NCBI RefSeq assembly: GCF_003574295.1
Contig: NZ_BHGK01000004.1
Coordinates: forward strand, 1 to 62,204
Length of the DNA: 62,204 nt
DNA from: Mediterraneibacter butyricigenes
GTDB taxonomy: Bacteria; Bacillota; Clostridia; Lachnospirales; Lachnospiraceae
Reading direction: 5' to 3'
Shown here one piece after another: positions 9,899 to 19,088 of this stretch (its first letter is position 1; each line of letters opens with the position of its first letter). A model generated the notes under the pieces. That model saw only the letters and a list, made by a program, of their open reading frames with translations. It was not told the DNA's origin and ran no database searches. The position numbers and the translations under genes were made by a program.

Positions 9899-11179
9899 TT
9901 ATACTGCCTGCAATGCCTGCTCCAGATCTGCGATAATATCGTCAGCATTTTCAATCCCAACACTGAAACGGATCAGATCTGGCTGAACCCCTGCCTCTAA
10001 TAATTCCTGCTCGTTCATCTGACGATGTGTATGGCTTGCAGGATGAAGGACACAGCTTCTTGCATCCGCTACATGTGTCACGATCGCAATCATCTTTAAT
10101 GCATCCATCATCTTTACCGCCGCATCCCTTCCGCCTTTCAGTCCGAACGTGATCACTCCGCAAGTTCCGTTTGGCATATATTTCTTTGCCAGATTGTACT
10201 GTGGAGCTCCCGGAAGTGACGGGCAGTTGACCCATGCCACTTTCTCATGGTTCTGCAGGTAGGTAGCTGCCTTGATCGCATTTTCACAATGCCGTGCCAT
10301 ACGAAGATGGAGTGTCTCCAACCCAAGATTCAAAAGAAATGCATTCTGCGGAGACTGTATCGATCCAAGATCACGCATCAACTGTGAAGTTGCTTTTGTG
10401 ATATAAGCGGCCTTCCCGAATTTCTGGGTGTAGATAATTCCATGATAGGTTTCATCCGGTGTCGTCAGACCCGGGAATTTATCTGCATGTGCTTCCCAGT
10501 CAAAGTTCCCACTGTCTACGATTGCTCCGCCAACACAGGCAGCATGTCCGTCCATGTATTTTGTTGTGGAATGCGTTACAATATCTACACCCCATTCAAA
10601 CGGCCGACAATTGATCGGGGTTGCAAAGGTATTATCCACGATAAACGGAACGCCATGTGTGTGAGCTGCTTTAGCAAACTTTTCAAAATCAAGAATCGTC
10701 AGTGCCGGATTTGCAATAGTCTCACCGAATACCGCTTTTGTATTGTATTTAAACGCTGCATCCAGTTCTTCCGGTGTACATTCCGGATCTACAAACGTTG
10801 CTTCTACGCCCATCTTACGGATGGTATGCGCATACAGATTATAGGTTCCGCCATATAAAGCAGATGCACAGACAATGTGGTCTCCTGCTTCTACAATATT
10901 CATGATTGCATAGAAATTGGCAGCCTGTCCCGAAGAAGTCAGCATCGCGGCTGCTCCACCCTCCAGATCGCAGATCTTTGCTGCGACTGCATCGTTGGTT
11001 GGGTTCTGTAATCTGGTATAGAAATATCCGGCTTCTTCCAGATCAAACAGGCGTCCCATCTGATCGCTGCTGTTGTACTTAAAAGTCGTACTCTGGTAAA
11101 TCGGCAGGATTCTGGGTTCCCCATTCCCCGGAGTATATCCTGACTGAATACATTTTGTTTCAATTTTGTAATCGCTCAT
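9899..11179 (-). CDS. metY: O-acetylhomoserine aminocarboxypropyltransferase (sulfhydrylase)
   Basis: A 426-aa PLP enzyme of the Cys/Met metabolism family. It condenses O-acetylhomoserine with sulfide (or methanethiol) to homocysteine or methionine. The PLP lysine lies in THSTTKYMDGH near residue 207, the phosphate-binding MLTSSGQAANFY near 90, and the C-terminal ARSCVLHPASHTHRQ is typical. Length (about 425-430) fits MetY rather than the shorter MetB/MetC group. GAGAGG precedes the start codon. It is 27 bp after the CFI-box gene; a terminator follows at 9777-9831. No SAM riboswitch is visible upstream. Confidence 0.94.
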   Translation of the reverse strand: MSDYKIETKCIQSGYTPGNGEPRILPIYQSTTFKYNSSDQMGRLFDLEEAGYFYTRLQNPTNDAVAAKICDLEGGAAAMLTSSGQAANFYAIMNIVEAGDHIVCASALYGGTYNLYAHTIRKMGVEATFVDPECTPEELDAAFKYNTKAVFGETIANPALTILDFEKFAKAAHTHGVPFIVDNTFATPINCRPFEWGVDIVTHSTTKYMDGHAACVGGAIVDSGNFDWEAHADKFPGLTTPDETYHGIIYTQKFGKAAYITKATSQLMRDLGSIQSPQNAFLLNLGLETLHLRMARHCENAIKAATYLQNHEKVAWVNCPSLPGAPQYNLAKKYMPNGTCGVITFGLKGGRDAAVKMMDALKMIAIVTHVADARSCVLHPASHTHRQMNEQELLEAGVQPDLIRFSVGIENADDIIADLEQALQAV

Positions 11180-11206
11180 ATCAACAAACCTCTCATTCTG
11201 TATTTT

Positions 11207-11947
11207 TTACTGATATAAATACTTTTTCTCTAAAGTTCGTACCATCTTTGTATACAGTTCTTCACAGGAGTCCGGCTCTTTTGCCTCGATCAGTCTGATA
11301 CAGGGCTGCAGATACTCTTCCCAGATCTGTTCATAGATCTCATCAGCACGATCTGTCTGTGAAATATGTTTTACGATCGTCGGTGCGATATTGTAATACT
11401 CTTTTACGATTTGTTCTCTTTCCGGTGTTTCCAGCATATACGTATCCCGATAATGACGCAACAACGTCAGTTCATAACAGTCATCCGGTTTGTTCTGACT
11501 CTGGCAGACTGCCGTTGTCACATAACAGAATCCGGTTTTAAATCCGCCCTGAATATCAGATACGCTGGGACAGCCGATAGTCGTTGAGGTAAAGGTTTCG
11601 TTCCATTTCTCTGTGATCTGCTGTGCAAATTCATCTGCATAAGGACTTTTGATCGCGCGGATCAACGGAAGGAAATAAGAAACCAGCGCCATATTATTGT
11701 TCAGAACCTGAATTTCCCGTTTTCGCCTGGATTCGAACTGATCCACATCCGCTTTTGCATCCGCAATCAATGCATCCTGCAGATTCGAAAGACATGCATC
11801 GTTCTGATCCATAAGCAACCGGATCTCCTCCAGTAATTCTTTATAATCTTCCTGCAGTTTGTCGATATCAGACAGATAGGTCTTTTTCCGAAACTGTTTG
11901 GAATATTCTTTCGTCACATGGTAAAGCTCAATGAATCTTTTCTCCAA
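11207..11947 (-). CDS. CFI-box-CTERM domain protein, function unknown
   Basis: A 246-aa protein. The start codon is TTG, preceded by AAAGGAG nine bases upstream. The N-terminal half is helical and charged, probably a coiled coil (residues 20-90). The C-terminal 110 residues carry a variant of the CFI-box, here GFCYVTTAVCQSQNKPDDCYE followed by LTLLRHYRDTYML and YYNIAPTIVKHI; the family normally reads CFITTAVC. The conserved cysteines in this box suggest metal binding or a thiol function, but none is proven. It lies between yebC and metY with short gaps (26 and 27 bp). No signal peptide or membrane segment is seen. Confidence 0.75.
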   Translation of the reverse strand: MEKRFIELYHVTKEYSKQFRKKTYLSDIDKLQEDYKELLEEIRLLMDQNDACLSNLQDALIADAKADVDQFESRRKREIQVLNNNMALVSYFLPLIRAIKSPYADEFAQQITEKWNETFTSTTIGCPSVSDIQGGFKTGFCYVTTAVCQSQNKPDDCYELTLLRHYRDTYMLETPEREQIVKEYYNIAPTIVKHISQTDRADEIYEQIWEEYLQPCIRLIEAKEPDSCEELYTKMVRTLEKKYLYQ

Positions 11948-11973
11948 GATCTCATTCTCCTTTGTATGGAATC

Positions 11974-12705
11974 TTATTCATTCCAGTTATAGTATACATC
12001 CTGTACGTCATCATCTTCATCCAGAAGATCCAGAGTTTTCTGAATGTTGCGGATGTCTTCTTCATCCGTCAGATCCACCCATGTCTGAGGAATCATGGTC
12101 ACTTCTGCGCTGATCATCGGGATTCCTTCTTCTTCCAGTTTCAAACGAACCTCACTGAAATCCTCCGGTGCGGTAATGATCTCGTAGCTTTCTTCCTCTT
12201 CTGCAAAATCTTCTGCACCTGCATCCAAAGCAGCCATCATCAGGTCGTCAGAATCCATCTCACATTCTTCTTTATCTACGATAATCTGTCCTTTTTCATC
12301 AAACATAAAGGACACACATCCCGGAGTTCCTACATTTCCGTTTCCTTTTGTAAATGCATTACGGACATTGGATGCGGTACGGTTCTTATTGTCTGTCAGT
12401 GTCTTTACGATGATTGCAGTTCCGTTCGGTCCATATCCTTCATATGTAATGTGCTCATAGTTATCTGCCGCACCTTCACCTGCAGCTTTTTTGATGTTTC
12501 GCTCGATAGTATCGTTCGGCATGTTATTGGACTTTGCCTTTGCAATCACATCACGAAGACGGCTGTTGTTGTTCGGATCCGGTCCGCCACCTTCTTTTAC
12601 TGCAACGGCAAGCTCACGTCCAATCTTTGTAAAAATCTTGCCCTTTGCAGCATCATTTTTTTCCTTTTTATGCTTAATATTTGCAAATTTAGAATGTCCT
12701 GACAT
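11974..12705 (-). CDS. yebC: YebC/PmpR family translation or transcription regulator
   Basis: A 243-aa TACO1/YebC protein. Signatures are the N-terminal [14 protein letters not shown] (residues 1-14), [25 protein letters not shown] and the middle-domain [15 protein letters not shown]. Members have been described as DNA-binding regulators and, more recently, as factors helping ribosomes on proline-rich stretches. The length (about 240) and acidic C-terminal tail are normal. AAAGGAG precedes the ATG. It has its own good promoter at 12753-12781 and seems to head the yebC - CFI-box - metY unit. Confidence 0.95.
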   Translation of the reverse strand: MSGHSKFANIKHKKEKNDAAKGKIFTKIGRELAVAVKEGGGPDPNNNSRLRDVIAKAKSNNMPNDTIERNIKKAAGEGAADNYEHITYEGYGPNGTAIIVKTLTDNKNRTASNVRNAFTKGNGNVGTPGCVSFMFDEKGQIIVDKEECEMDSDDLMMAALDAGAEDFAEEEESYEIITAPEDFSEVRLKLEEEGIPMISAEVTMIPQTWVDLTDEEDIRNIQKTLDLLDEDDDVQDVYYNWNE

Positions 12706-12752
12706 CTTTTATCTCTCCTTTTTTCGTTTCATCAAGAATATACACTCGTCCT

Positions 12753-12781
12753 ATTCTACCACTCTTAAAGCCACATTTCAA
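12753..12781 (-). promoter_or_regulatory. yebC promoter
   Basis: TTGAAA (12776-12781) and TAGAAT (12753-12758) on the minus strand with a 17-bp spacer, about 50 bp upstream of the yebC ATG. Confidence 0.65.
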
Positions 12782-12797
12782 TCATTACCCTTCTGTC

Positions 12798-13145
12798 TTA
12801 TGTAGAAATCTCCAGACTGATTTTCAAGGCCTCTTCAATTTTCTTCATAAAAGAATAATCCACATGACAGACATATTCCCGAAGTCTTTGTTTGTCGATG
12901 GTTCGGATCTGTTCCAGAAGGATCACCGAATTCTTTACAATATGATATTCTTTTGCGCTGATCTCTATATGCGTCGGCAGCTTGGATTTATTCATTTTGG
13001 ATGTGATTGCCGCACAGATCACGGTCGGACTGTGTCGGTTTCCCACATCATTCTGAATGATCAGTACCGGTCGGATTCCTCCCTGTTCGGAACCGATCAC
13101 CGGACTTAAATCCGCATAAAATATATCTCCCCGTCTGATTTGCAT
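12798..13145 (-). CDS. MazF/PemK family endoribonuclease toxin (EndoA-like)
   Basis: A 115-aa MazF homologue that would cut mRNA at specific short sites. Signatures are [20 protein letters not shown] (residues 4-23), [23 protein letters not shown] and the C-terminal [13 protein letters not shown] precedes the ATG. It follows alr, as ndoA does in Bacillus, but the 98 bp between alr and this gene contain no open frame for the usual ribbon-helix-helix antitoxin. Either the antitoxin is elsewhere, or this copy is controlled some other way. The gene ends 92 bp before yebC. Confidence 0.93.
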   Translation of the reverse strand: MQIRRGDIFYADLSPVIGSEQGGIRPVLIIQNDVGNRHSPTVICAAITSKMNKSKLPTHIEISAKEYHIVKNSVILLEQIRTIDKQRLREYVCHVDYSFMKKIEEALKISLEIST

Positions 13146-13243
13146 AAACTTCCTCCAGTTTCATTTGATGTTTCATCTGATACCAGAGTATTCCCTTATT
13201 TTTTCAGGTGTATGCAAAAACAGCCAGATCCCGGGCAGGGCAA

Positions 13244-14389
13244 TCAGCAGGTAATACTCTCTGCCACGTAGATCCTCGGGATTCGTTTTCCGAGACAACA
13301 GATAAATTCATATGGAAAACGTCCGCTTAATTCGCTTAAATCTTCTACCCGGATTTCTTCTTCCCCGTCTGTTCCCACTAAAACAACCAGATCTCCGAAT
13401 TTTGCATCCGGGATCTCCGTCACATCTACCATAAACTGATCCATACAGATTCGTCCAAGAATCGGTGCTTTCCTTCCATGAATGAGTACATAACCCTTGT
13501 TGGATAATCCACGGGGATATCCATCTCCATAACCAACCGGTATCGTTGCCACCCGCATCTCCTTTTCTGAAACAAAGGTTCCTCCGTAACTGATGGATGT
13601 CCCGGCAGGAATTGTCTTAACAAATGCAATATGGCTCAGTAATTTCATAGCCGGTTTTAAATCTACATGCTCTGTGCCCACCTCATCTGAAGGATAAAGT
13701 CCATAGAGGGAGATTCCTGCACGCACCATATCATGACTGTACTCCGGATAATCAATCAGCCCGGCGCTGTTGTCACAGTGACAAAGCGGGAAGCGCACTC
13801 CTTTTTCTGCCAGTTTGTCGATCATCCACTGGAATTTTTCATGCTGCTGATCCGTATAATCCCGCGGTGTTTCATCGGCCTTTGCAAAATGTGTGAAAAT
13901 CCCTTCCAGTTCCAGATTCGGAAGCTTTGCAATCCGACAGATTGTATCAACACTGTCTTCATCTATCGGAAAACCAAGTCTTCCCATTCCGGTATCCAGT
14001 TTGATATGGATATATGCCGTTTTATGATTTTCCTGCGCAAGCCTGGAAATCGCCTCCGCCTGCTCCTCCATATAGACATTGACACGGATCTCATGATCCA
14101 GCATCATATCATATCCGTCTTCAAAGATACAGCCAAGAACCAGTGCCGGTTTACGGATCCCGTTCTTGGCAAGCTCCAGCGCCTCATCCAGTGTGGCGAC
14201 TGCGTATCCCCAGACATAATTCAGCTTTTCCAGTACACCGGCCACCTCTACTGCACCGTGACCATATCCATCCGTTTTGATGACTCCGATCATTTTTGTA
14301 TCAGAAGGAATATTCTGATGCATCTGTTCCATATTATATGCAATATGATCCAGATTAATTTCCGCATAAACCCTTTCGTGAAGTTTCAT
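13244..14389 (-). CDS. alr: Alanine racemase
   Basis: A 381-aa PLP enzyme making D-alanine for peptidoglycan. The ATG at 14387-14389 was chosen because AAGGAGG lies nine bases upstream; the longer frame to 14434 has none. The PLP lysine is Lys38 in GVIKTDGYGHGA, the catalytic tyrosine lies in SISYGGTFVSEK, and IPVGYGDGYPRGLSN is a family signature. Length is typical. It sits 51 bp downstream of nnrDE and 98 bp upstream of mazF, the same order as in Bacillus (nnrD region - alr - ndoA). Confidence 0.97.
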   Translation of the reverse strand: MKLHERVYAEINLDHIAYNMEQMHQNIPSDTKMIGVIKTDGYGHGAVEVAGVLEKLNYVWGYAVATLDEALELAKNGIRKPALVLGCIFEDGYDMMLDHEIRVNVYMEEQAEAISRLAQENHKTAYIHIKLDTGMGRLGFPIDEDSVDTICRIAKLPNLELEGIFTHFAKADETPRDYTDQQHEKFQWMIDKLAEKGVRFPLCHCDNSAGLIDYPEYSHDMVRAGISLYGLYPSDEVGTEHVDLKPAMKLLSHIAFVKTIPAGTSISYGGTFVSEKEMRVATIPVGYGDGYPRGLSNKGYVLIHGRKAPILGRICMDQFMVDVTEIPDAKFGDLVVLVGTDGEEEIRVEDLSELSGRFPYEFICCLGKRIPRIYVAESITC

Positions 14390-14440
14390 GCTGTTAGACC
14401 TCCTTTTGGTTTCAAGTTCTTTCTTTATTTTCAACGTCTT

Positions 14441-15928
14441 TTATTGCCAGCGTTCACAATATTCTATCTCATGGATCAGGTCTCTGGCAAGTACTCCGTA
14501 AGATCCTTTTTCTTTTTTTGCCTGATCTCCTGCCATTCCATGTAAAAACACGCCGGTAATCGCCGCATCATACGCAGATATTCTCTGTGCCAGAAGACCT
14601 GTAATGACACCGGTTAATACATCCCCGGATCCGCCTTTTGCCATCGCCTGATTTCCGGTTGTGTTCAGATAAGGATGCTCGTCCTGTTTCATTACCAGTG
14701 TCCGTGCATCTTTTAGCACACAGGTTACCGAATATTCTTCCACGAATTTCTTCAGGATTTCAAAGCGTCCTGTCTGAATCTCAGCAACAGGTTTTCCGCC
14801 AAGAAGCCTGCTCATTTCTTTCATATGAGGCGTAAGAACCGTCGCTTGCTTTCGTGTCTTCAGTAACTCCAGTCGATTCTGTTCTGCCAGAAGATTCAGT
14901 CCGTCCGCATCGATGACACAGGGAACCTCTGCCTGTGTCAGCACGGTTTCCAGAATCTCTGCCGCTTTCTTTCCTTTTGAAAGTCCCGGTCCGATTCCGA
15001 TCACATCTGCCCATTCTGTCACGGACGATACAGACTCTTTTTCATAGGTAGTTATAATTGCTTCCGGTAACAGTTGCTGCAAGACCTGACGGTTGCTCTC
15101 CGGTGTATAGATCTTAACCAGACCTGCTCCGATTCCGTAAGCTGCCGCCGCACTGAAAAATGCAGCCCCGGACATTCCCTCGCTTCCGGCAATCAAAAGG
15201 ACTTTTCCGTAAGTTCCTTTGTGTGAATTCATGAGGCGTCTGGGCAGAACGGATTTCAGATCTTTTCTGTCACAGGTTCTCACCACTTCTTTTTGTTTTG
15301 TGAAATAAGTTTCATCGATCCCAATCGGAACCGCAAATACCTCTCCGGCATATTCTTTTCCGGGAAACAGAACAGTTCCCAGTTTTTCACACTGCATGGA
15401 AACTGTATAATCTGCACGAAATCCAATCCCCAGAATCTGTCCGTTCTCCGCCGAAACACCGGATGGAATGTCCATTGCCAGCTTGATACCTTTCAACTGA
15501 TTCATGGTTTCCAGGATCGTAGCGTAACGTCCGGAAATTTCTCTGGAAAGTCCGACTCCAAAAATAGCATCCACCACCAGCGTATAGTCTTTCTCCGGGA
15601 TTTCAGAAAAGATCTCGCCACCCAGTGTCTTAAAAATCTCCATCTGCGTGGTGCACTCTTCACTTCTGGAAGCTTCCTTCCCCACAAAAGTCACGGTCGG
15701 ATGGACTCCCTTTTCCAGAAAAAGTCTGGCCAATGCAAATCCGTCTCCTCCATTATTACCGGATCCGCATACAATCAGAACATTCCCTGTATCTATCTGT
15801 CTTGCTGCTATAACATGGAGACACTGCAATGCAGCCCGTTCCATCAGAACCAGAGAAGGAATCCCGATTCCGTCTATGGTATGACGATCTGCTTCTCCCA
15901 TCTTTTTTCCTGTCGGAAGATAACGCAT
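14441..15928 (-). CDS. nnr: Bifunctional NAD(P)H-hydrate repair enzyme (epimerase + ADP/ATP-dependent dehydratase)
   Basis: A 495-aa fusion that repairs hydrated NAD(P)H. Residues about 1-210 are the YjeF N-terminal epimerase (GSGNNGGDGFALARLF, VVDAIFGVG), and residues about 225-490 are the ribokinase-like dehydratase (GKVLLIAGSEGMSGAA, DADGLNLLA, VLTPHMKEMSRLL, AKGGSGDVLTGVI). The ATG at 15926-15928 has AAAGGAGGG upstream; a longer frame reaches 15994 without a site. It is separated from rex by a terminator (15955-15998) and is followed by alr. Confidence 0.95.
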   Translation of the reverse strand: MRYLPTGKKMGEADRHTIDGIGIPSLVLMERAALQCLHVIAARQIDTGNVLIVCGSGNNGGDGFALARLFLEKGVHPTVTFVGKEASRSEECTTQMEIFKTLGGEIFSEIPEKDYTLVVDAIFGVGLSREISGRYATILETMNQLKGIKLAMDIPSGVSAENGQILGIGFRADYTVSMQCEKLGTVLFPGKEYAGEVFAVPIGIDETYFTKQKEVVRTCDRKDLKSVLPRRLMNSHKGTYGKVLLIAGSEGMSGAAFFSAAAAYGIGAGLVKIYTPESNRQVLQQLLPEAIITTYEKESVSSVTEWADVIGIGPGLSKGKKAAEILETVLTQAEVPCVIDADGLNLLAEQNRLELLKTRKQATVLTPHMKEMSRLLGGKPVAEIQTGRFEILKKFVEEYSVTCVLKDARTLVMKQDEHPYLNTTGNQAMAKGGSGDVLTGVITGLLAQRISAYDAAITGVFLHGMAGDQAKKEKGSYGVLARDLIHEIEYCERWQ

Positions 15929-15954
15929 AATTAGCCCTCCTTTATCCATTCCGG

Positions 15955-15998
15955 AAAAAAGGGTGATACAGAAAGCCTTACGCCCCTGCAACACCCTT
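15955..15998 (-). terminator. Terminator after rex
   Basis: Stem AAGGGTG (15959-15965) / CACCCTT (15992-15998) with a T-run on the minus strand (15955-15960), just past the rex stop at 16021. Confidence 0.65.
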
Positions 15999-16020
15999 CA
16001 TTTCATGTTCCATCATTTCG

Positions 16021-16668
16021 TCAGTTCTTTTCATGTTCTCCGTTGTAACGGCTGATATTATAAGACAATTTCATCAGACTCTCCGACAGATGAACATTTT
16101 CAACAATGACATCCTCCGGGAGATTCAGATCAATGTGTGCAAAATTCCAGATCGCACGCACACCGTTGTTCACCAGTGTGTTGGCAACTTCCAGTGCTTT
16201 CGTCTTCGGAATTGTAAGCACAGCAATTTCAATCTGATTTTTCTTCAGGAAATCTTCCAGTTCGTCCATCAGACGAACCTGAACACCTCGGATTGCCACA
16301 CCCTGAAGTCTCGGGTTCACATCAAACAATCCTTTCAGGATAAATCCTCTGTCTCCGAAAGCTGCATAATTAGCCAGCGCCTGTCCCAGATTACCAGTTC
16401 CGATAATAATCATATTATGAATCTGATCCAGTCCGAGGATCTTACCGATCTCATTGTAAAGATATTTTACATTATATCCGTAACCCTGCTGACCGAAACC
16501 ACCAAAATTATTCAAATCCTGACGGATCTGAGATGCAGTTACTTTCATTCTTTTACTGAGCTCATTTGATGAAATGCGCTCCACTCCGTCAGCCATCAGT
16601 TCACCAAGATATCTGTGATACCTCGGAAGTCTGCCGATGACTGCCTGGGAAATCTCTCTCTCTTCCAC
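16021..16668 (-). CDS. rex: Redox-sensing transcriptional repressor Rex
   Basis: A 215-aa NADH/NAD+ sensor that represses fermentation and NADH-consuming genes when NAD+ is high. The start is GTG (16666-16668) with GAGGT seven bases upstream; the frame runs further but lacks a site. Residues 1-80 form a winged helix (RISSNELSKRMKVTASQIRQDL, then NNFGGFGQQGYGYNV), and residues 85-205 a Rossmann fold (IIGTGNLGQALANY). Length matches the usual 210-215. A consensus promoter lies at 16697-16725. A Rex-like site is seen upstream of adh (2073-2091). Confidence 0.97.
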   Translation of the reverse strand: MEEREISQAVIGRLPRYHRYLGELMADGVERISSNELSKRMKVTASQIRQDLNNFGGFGQQGYGYNVKYLYNEIGKILGLDQIHNMIIIGTGNLGQALANYAAFGDRGFILKGLFDVNPRLQGVAIRGVQVRLMDELEDFLKKNQIEIAVLTIPKTKALEVANTLVNNGVRAIWNFAHIDLNLPEDVIVENVHLSESLMKLSYNISRYNGEHEKN

Positions 16669-16696
16669 TTTTATCACCTCTAACCAATATGTATTT

Positions 16697-16725
16697 ATTA
16701 TATAGAAAGCATCTTTTAAAGTCAA
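16697..16725 (-). promoter_or_regulatory. rex promoter
   Basis: TTGACT (16720-16725), a 17-bp spacer and TATAAT (16697-16702) on the minus strand, 28 bp upstream of the GTG start. Near-consensus sigma-A. Confidence 0.8.
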
Positions 16726-16744
16726 ACATCTTTTCGAGCAATTC

Positions 16745-16772
16745 TTGTATTTTCCCGAATTTCCGTTATAAT
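16745..16772 (+). promoter_or_regulatory. Promoter of the ABC-F gene
   Basis: TTGTAT (16745-16750), 16-bp spacer, TATAAT (16767-16772) on the plus strand, divergent from the rex promoter and 68 bp before the ATG at 16841. Confidence 0.7.
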
Positions 16773-16840
16773 GAGATAGAATCATATGATGATATTTCTG
16801 CATCATCAGCTATGTTTAAGAAAAAGAATGGAGAAAATAC

Positions 16841-18775
16841 ATGATACTGGCATGTCAGAATATAAAAAAATCTTTTGGGGAAGACGTGATCGTTTCTTCC
16901 GGATCATTTCATATAGAAGACAGAGAGAAAGCCGCACTGGTCGGACCAAACGGCGCCGGCAAATCCACGATTCTTAAGATGATCGTCGGGGAACTCCCTT
17001 CCGACGGCGGAGATATCCTGCTTGCAAAGGGAAAGACTCTTGGATACCTGGCCCAACATCAGGAAATGAATACCGGAGCCACCATCTACGAAGAGGTTCG
17101 TTCTGCAAAAGAACCGATCTTCGCAATGGAGCGAAAGATCCGCCAACTCGAAACCGATATGAAACACCTGACTGGCGAAGAACTTTCCGGTACTCTGGAA
17201 CAGTACAACCGACTGGTGTCTCAGTTTGAACTTGAAAATGGATACGCCTGTGAAAGTGAGATCATCGGGGTTTTAAAAGGTCTCGGCTTTGAAGAATCCG
17301 AATTTGGCAAACATGTCAACACCCTGTCCGGCGGTCAGAAAACCCGCGTATCTCTCGGAAAACTTCTGCTCACAAAACCAGATATTATTCTGTTGGATGA
17401 GCCTACTAACCACCTGGATTTAAATTCTATCGCATGGCTGGAGACTTATCTGTTAAATTATCCCGGAGCCGTTCTGATCGTCTCCCACGACCGTTTTTTC
17501 CTGAACCGGATCGTAACCAAGGTCATCGATCTGGATTACGGAGAGCTTCGGATGTATATGGGAAATTATAAAGCTTATTCCGAAAAAAAACAGCAGATCC
17601 GGGATGCAAAAATAAAAGAATATCTGAACCAGCAACAGATCATCAAACACCAGGAACAGGTCATTGAGAAATTAAAATCTTTCAACCGCGAGAAATCCAT
17701 CAAGCGTGCGGAAAGCCGTGAAAAAATGCTGGAAAAGATGGAGCGGATTGAAAAACCACTGGAAGATTCCGATGGCATGCATTTTTCACTGGAGCCCTCC
17801 GTTGTCAGCGGAAATGATGTGCTGAAAGTCGAACATTTAAGCAAACGATTTGACGATCAGGTACTTTTTACCGATGTATCCTTTGAAATTTCCCGCGGAG
17901 AACATGTGGCCGTCATCGGCGACAACGGAACCGGAAAAACCACGCTTTTAAAAATTATCAATCAGGTGACCGATGCAAACGAAGGCAGTTTTGTTCTGGG
18001 TTCCAACGTGGACATTGGTTATTATGATCAGGAGCACCATGTTCTTCATCCGGACAAAACGATTTTTGAAGAAATCTCCGATGATTATCCGAATCTGAAC
18101 AATACTAAGATCCGCAATACACTGGCAGCATTTCAGTTTACAGGAGATGACGTCTATAAACTGATCCGTGAATTAAGCGGTGGCGAACGTGGTCGGGTTT
18201 CTCTTGCAAAATTAATGCTTTCCAAATCCAATTTCCTGATTCTGGATGAGCCTACCAACCATTTGGATATCCAGTCCAAGGAAATTCTGGAAGAAGCCCT
18301 GAATCAATATACCGGAACGGTTCTGTATGTATCACATGACCGTTATTTCATCAATCAGACTGCCCATCGAATCCTGGAGCTGACCAATCAGACCTTTGTA
18401 AATTACATTGGAAATTATGATTACTATCTGGAGAAAAAAGAGACGATGACCGCAAATCTTCTCTCTTCTTCCGCAGGATCCGGTGCTGTTTCAAAAGAAA
18501 CAACTGTTTCCGAAAAAGAAGATTCTGCTTCAAAATTGTCCTGGCAGGAACAGAAAGAGCAACAGGCGTTAGAGCGCAAGCGGAAAAATCAGTTAGAAAA
18601 GACGGAAGCCCGCATCAGCGAACTGGAAACACGGGATCAGGAGATCGACGAGAGCATGCTTCTCGAAGAAGTATACAGCAATTCCGTAAAATGCCAGGAA
18701 CTCTCGAAAGAAAAAGCTGCGATTGCTGAAGAACTGGAAGAACTGTATCTCCAGTGGGAAGAATTGGCGGAGTAA
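16841..18775 (+). CDS. ABC-F family ribosome-associated ATPase (YdiF-like)
   Basis: A 644-aa protein of two fused ABC domains without membrane segments. Domain 1 has Walker A GPNGAGKST and LSGGQKTRVSLGK followed by LLDEPTNHLD; domain 2 (from about residue 330) has GDNGTGKTTLL, LSGGERGRVSLAK and LDEPTNHLD. The linker (about 240-320) and a C-terminal coiled coil (about 570-640, rich in Lys/Glu) are typical of ABC-F translation factors. Its order and size are closest to Bacillus YdiF. GGAG precedes the ATG. It is one of only four protein-coding plus-strand genes. Housekeeping translation or antibiotic protection cannot be distinguished. Confidence 0.92.
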   Translation: MILACQNIKKSFGEDVIVSSGSFHIEDREKAALVGPNGAGKSTILKMIVGELPSDGGDILLAKGKTLGYLAQHQEMNTGATIYEEVRSAKEPIFAMERKIRQLETDMKHLTGEELSGTLEQYNRLVSQFELENGYACESEIIGVLKGLGFEESEFGKHVNTLSGGQKTRVSLGKLLLTKPDIILLDEPTNHLDLNSIAWLETYLLNYPGAVLIVSHDRFFLNRIVTKVIDLDYGELRMYMGNYKAYSEKKQQIRDAKIKEYLNQQQIIKHQEQVIEKLKSFNREKSIKRAESREKMLEKMERIEKPLEDSDGMHFSLEPSVVSGNDVLKVEHLSKRFDDQVLFTDVSFEISRGEHVAVIGDNGTGKTTLLKIINQVTDANEGSFVLGSNVDIGYYDQEHHVLHPDKTIFEEISDDYPNLNNTKIRNTLAAFQFTGDDVYKLIRELSGGERGRVSLAKLMLSKSNFLILDEPTNHLDIQSKEILEEALNQYTGTVLYVSHDRYFINQTAHRILELTNQTFVNYIGNYDYYLEKKETMTANLLSSSAGSGAVSKETTVSEKEDSASKLSWQEQKEQQALERKRKNQLEKTEARISELETRDQEIDESMLLEEVYSNSVKCQELSKEKAAIAEELEELYLQWEELAE

Positions 18776-18820
18776 ATTGTGGGTTATCCGATAAAATGTG
18801 TTGATGAAAACCATTATTCT

Positions 18821-18849
18821 CCCGCAAAAGGATTGCACCCTTTTGCGAA
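18821..18849 (+). repeat. Short hairpin derivative of the dispersed element (copy B1)
   Basis: CGCAAAAGG (18822-18830) faces CCTTTTGCG (18839-18847) across a short loop containing TTGCA. This is the outer stem of the element with nearly all of its interior missing, and the leading ATTATTCTCC resembles the flank of copies A and C. It lies 46 bp past the ABC-F stop and could act as a weak terminator. Confidence 0.55.
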
Positions 18850-18886
18850 AGTTAAAGTTGTATTCCTATAACTCACATATGGATTC

Positions 18887-19022
18887 ATATCGAAAAAAGA
18901 TTGCATAAGGGAACATCCGCAGTCCCGGAACTTCCTGAGAGCAAGCAGCAGCACCGCTCGAAGGTTAGTTCTGCTGGACGAGGACTAGTGCGAACGGTTC
19001 CCGTTGCAACTTTTTTCGATAT
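18887..19022 (-). repeat. Dispersed structured intergenic element, copy B2 (inverted orientation)
   Basis: A full copy in the opposite orientation to copies A and C. Perfect 13-bp outer arms ATATCGAAAAAAG (18887-18899) and CTTTTTTCGATAT (19010-19022), then GGGAAC (18909-18914) / GTTCCC (18997-19002). The outer arms differ in sequence from those of A and C but stay complementary. It fills the gap between the convergent ABC-F and icd genes; the whole 18776-19088 gap holds nothing else that I recognise. Confidence 0.8.
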
Positions 19023-19088
19023 TATTTATATTTGGAGCCTGTAATTGTTTTCCTGTATTCAATACGGATTTTGTTCTTGCTCTGCTAT

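Noticed and set aside
16841-18775. ABC-F protein as an antibiotic resistance gene
   Set aside because: Domain order and context resemble the housekeeping YdiF group; nothing points to drug protection.
18887-19022. Insertion sequence or MITE with 13-bp terminal inverted repeats
   Set aside because: The arms are not conserved between copies and there is no visible target duplication; pairing rather than sequence is conserved, so a simple transposable end is less likely.
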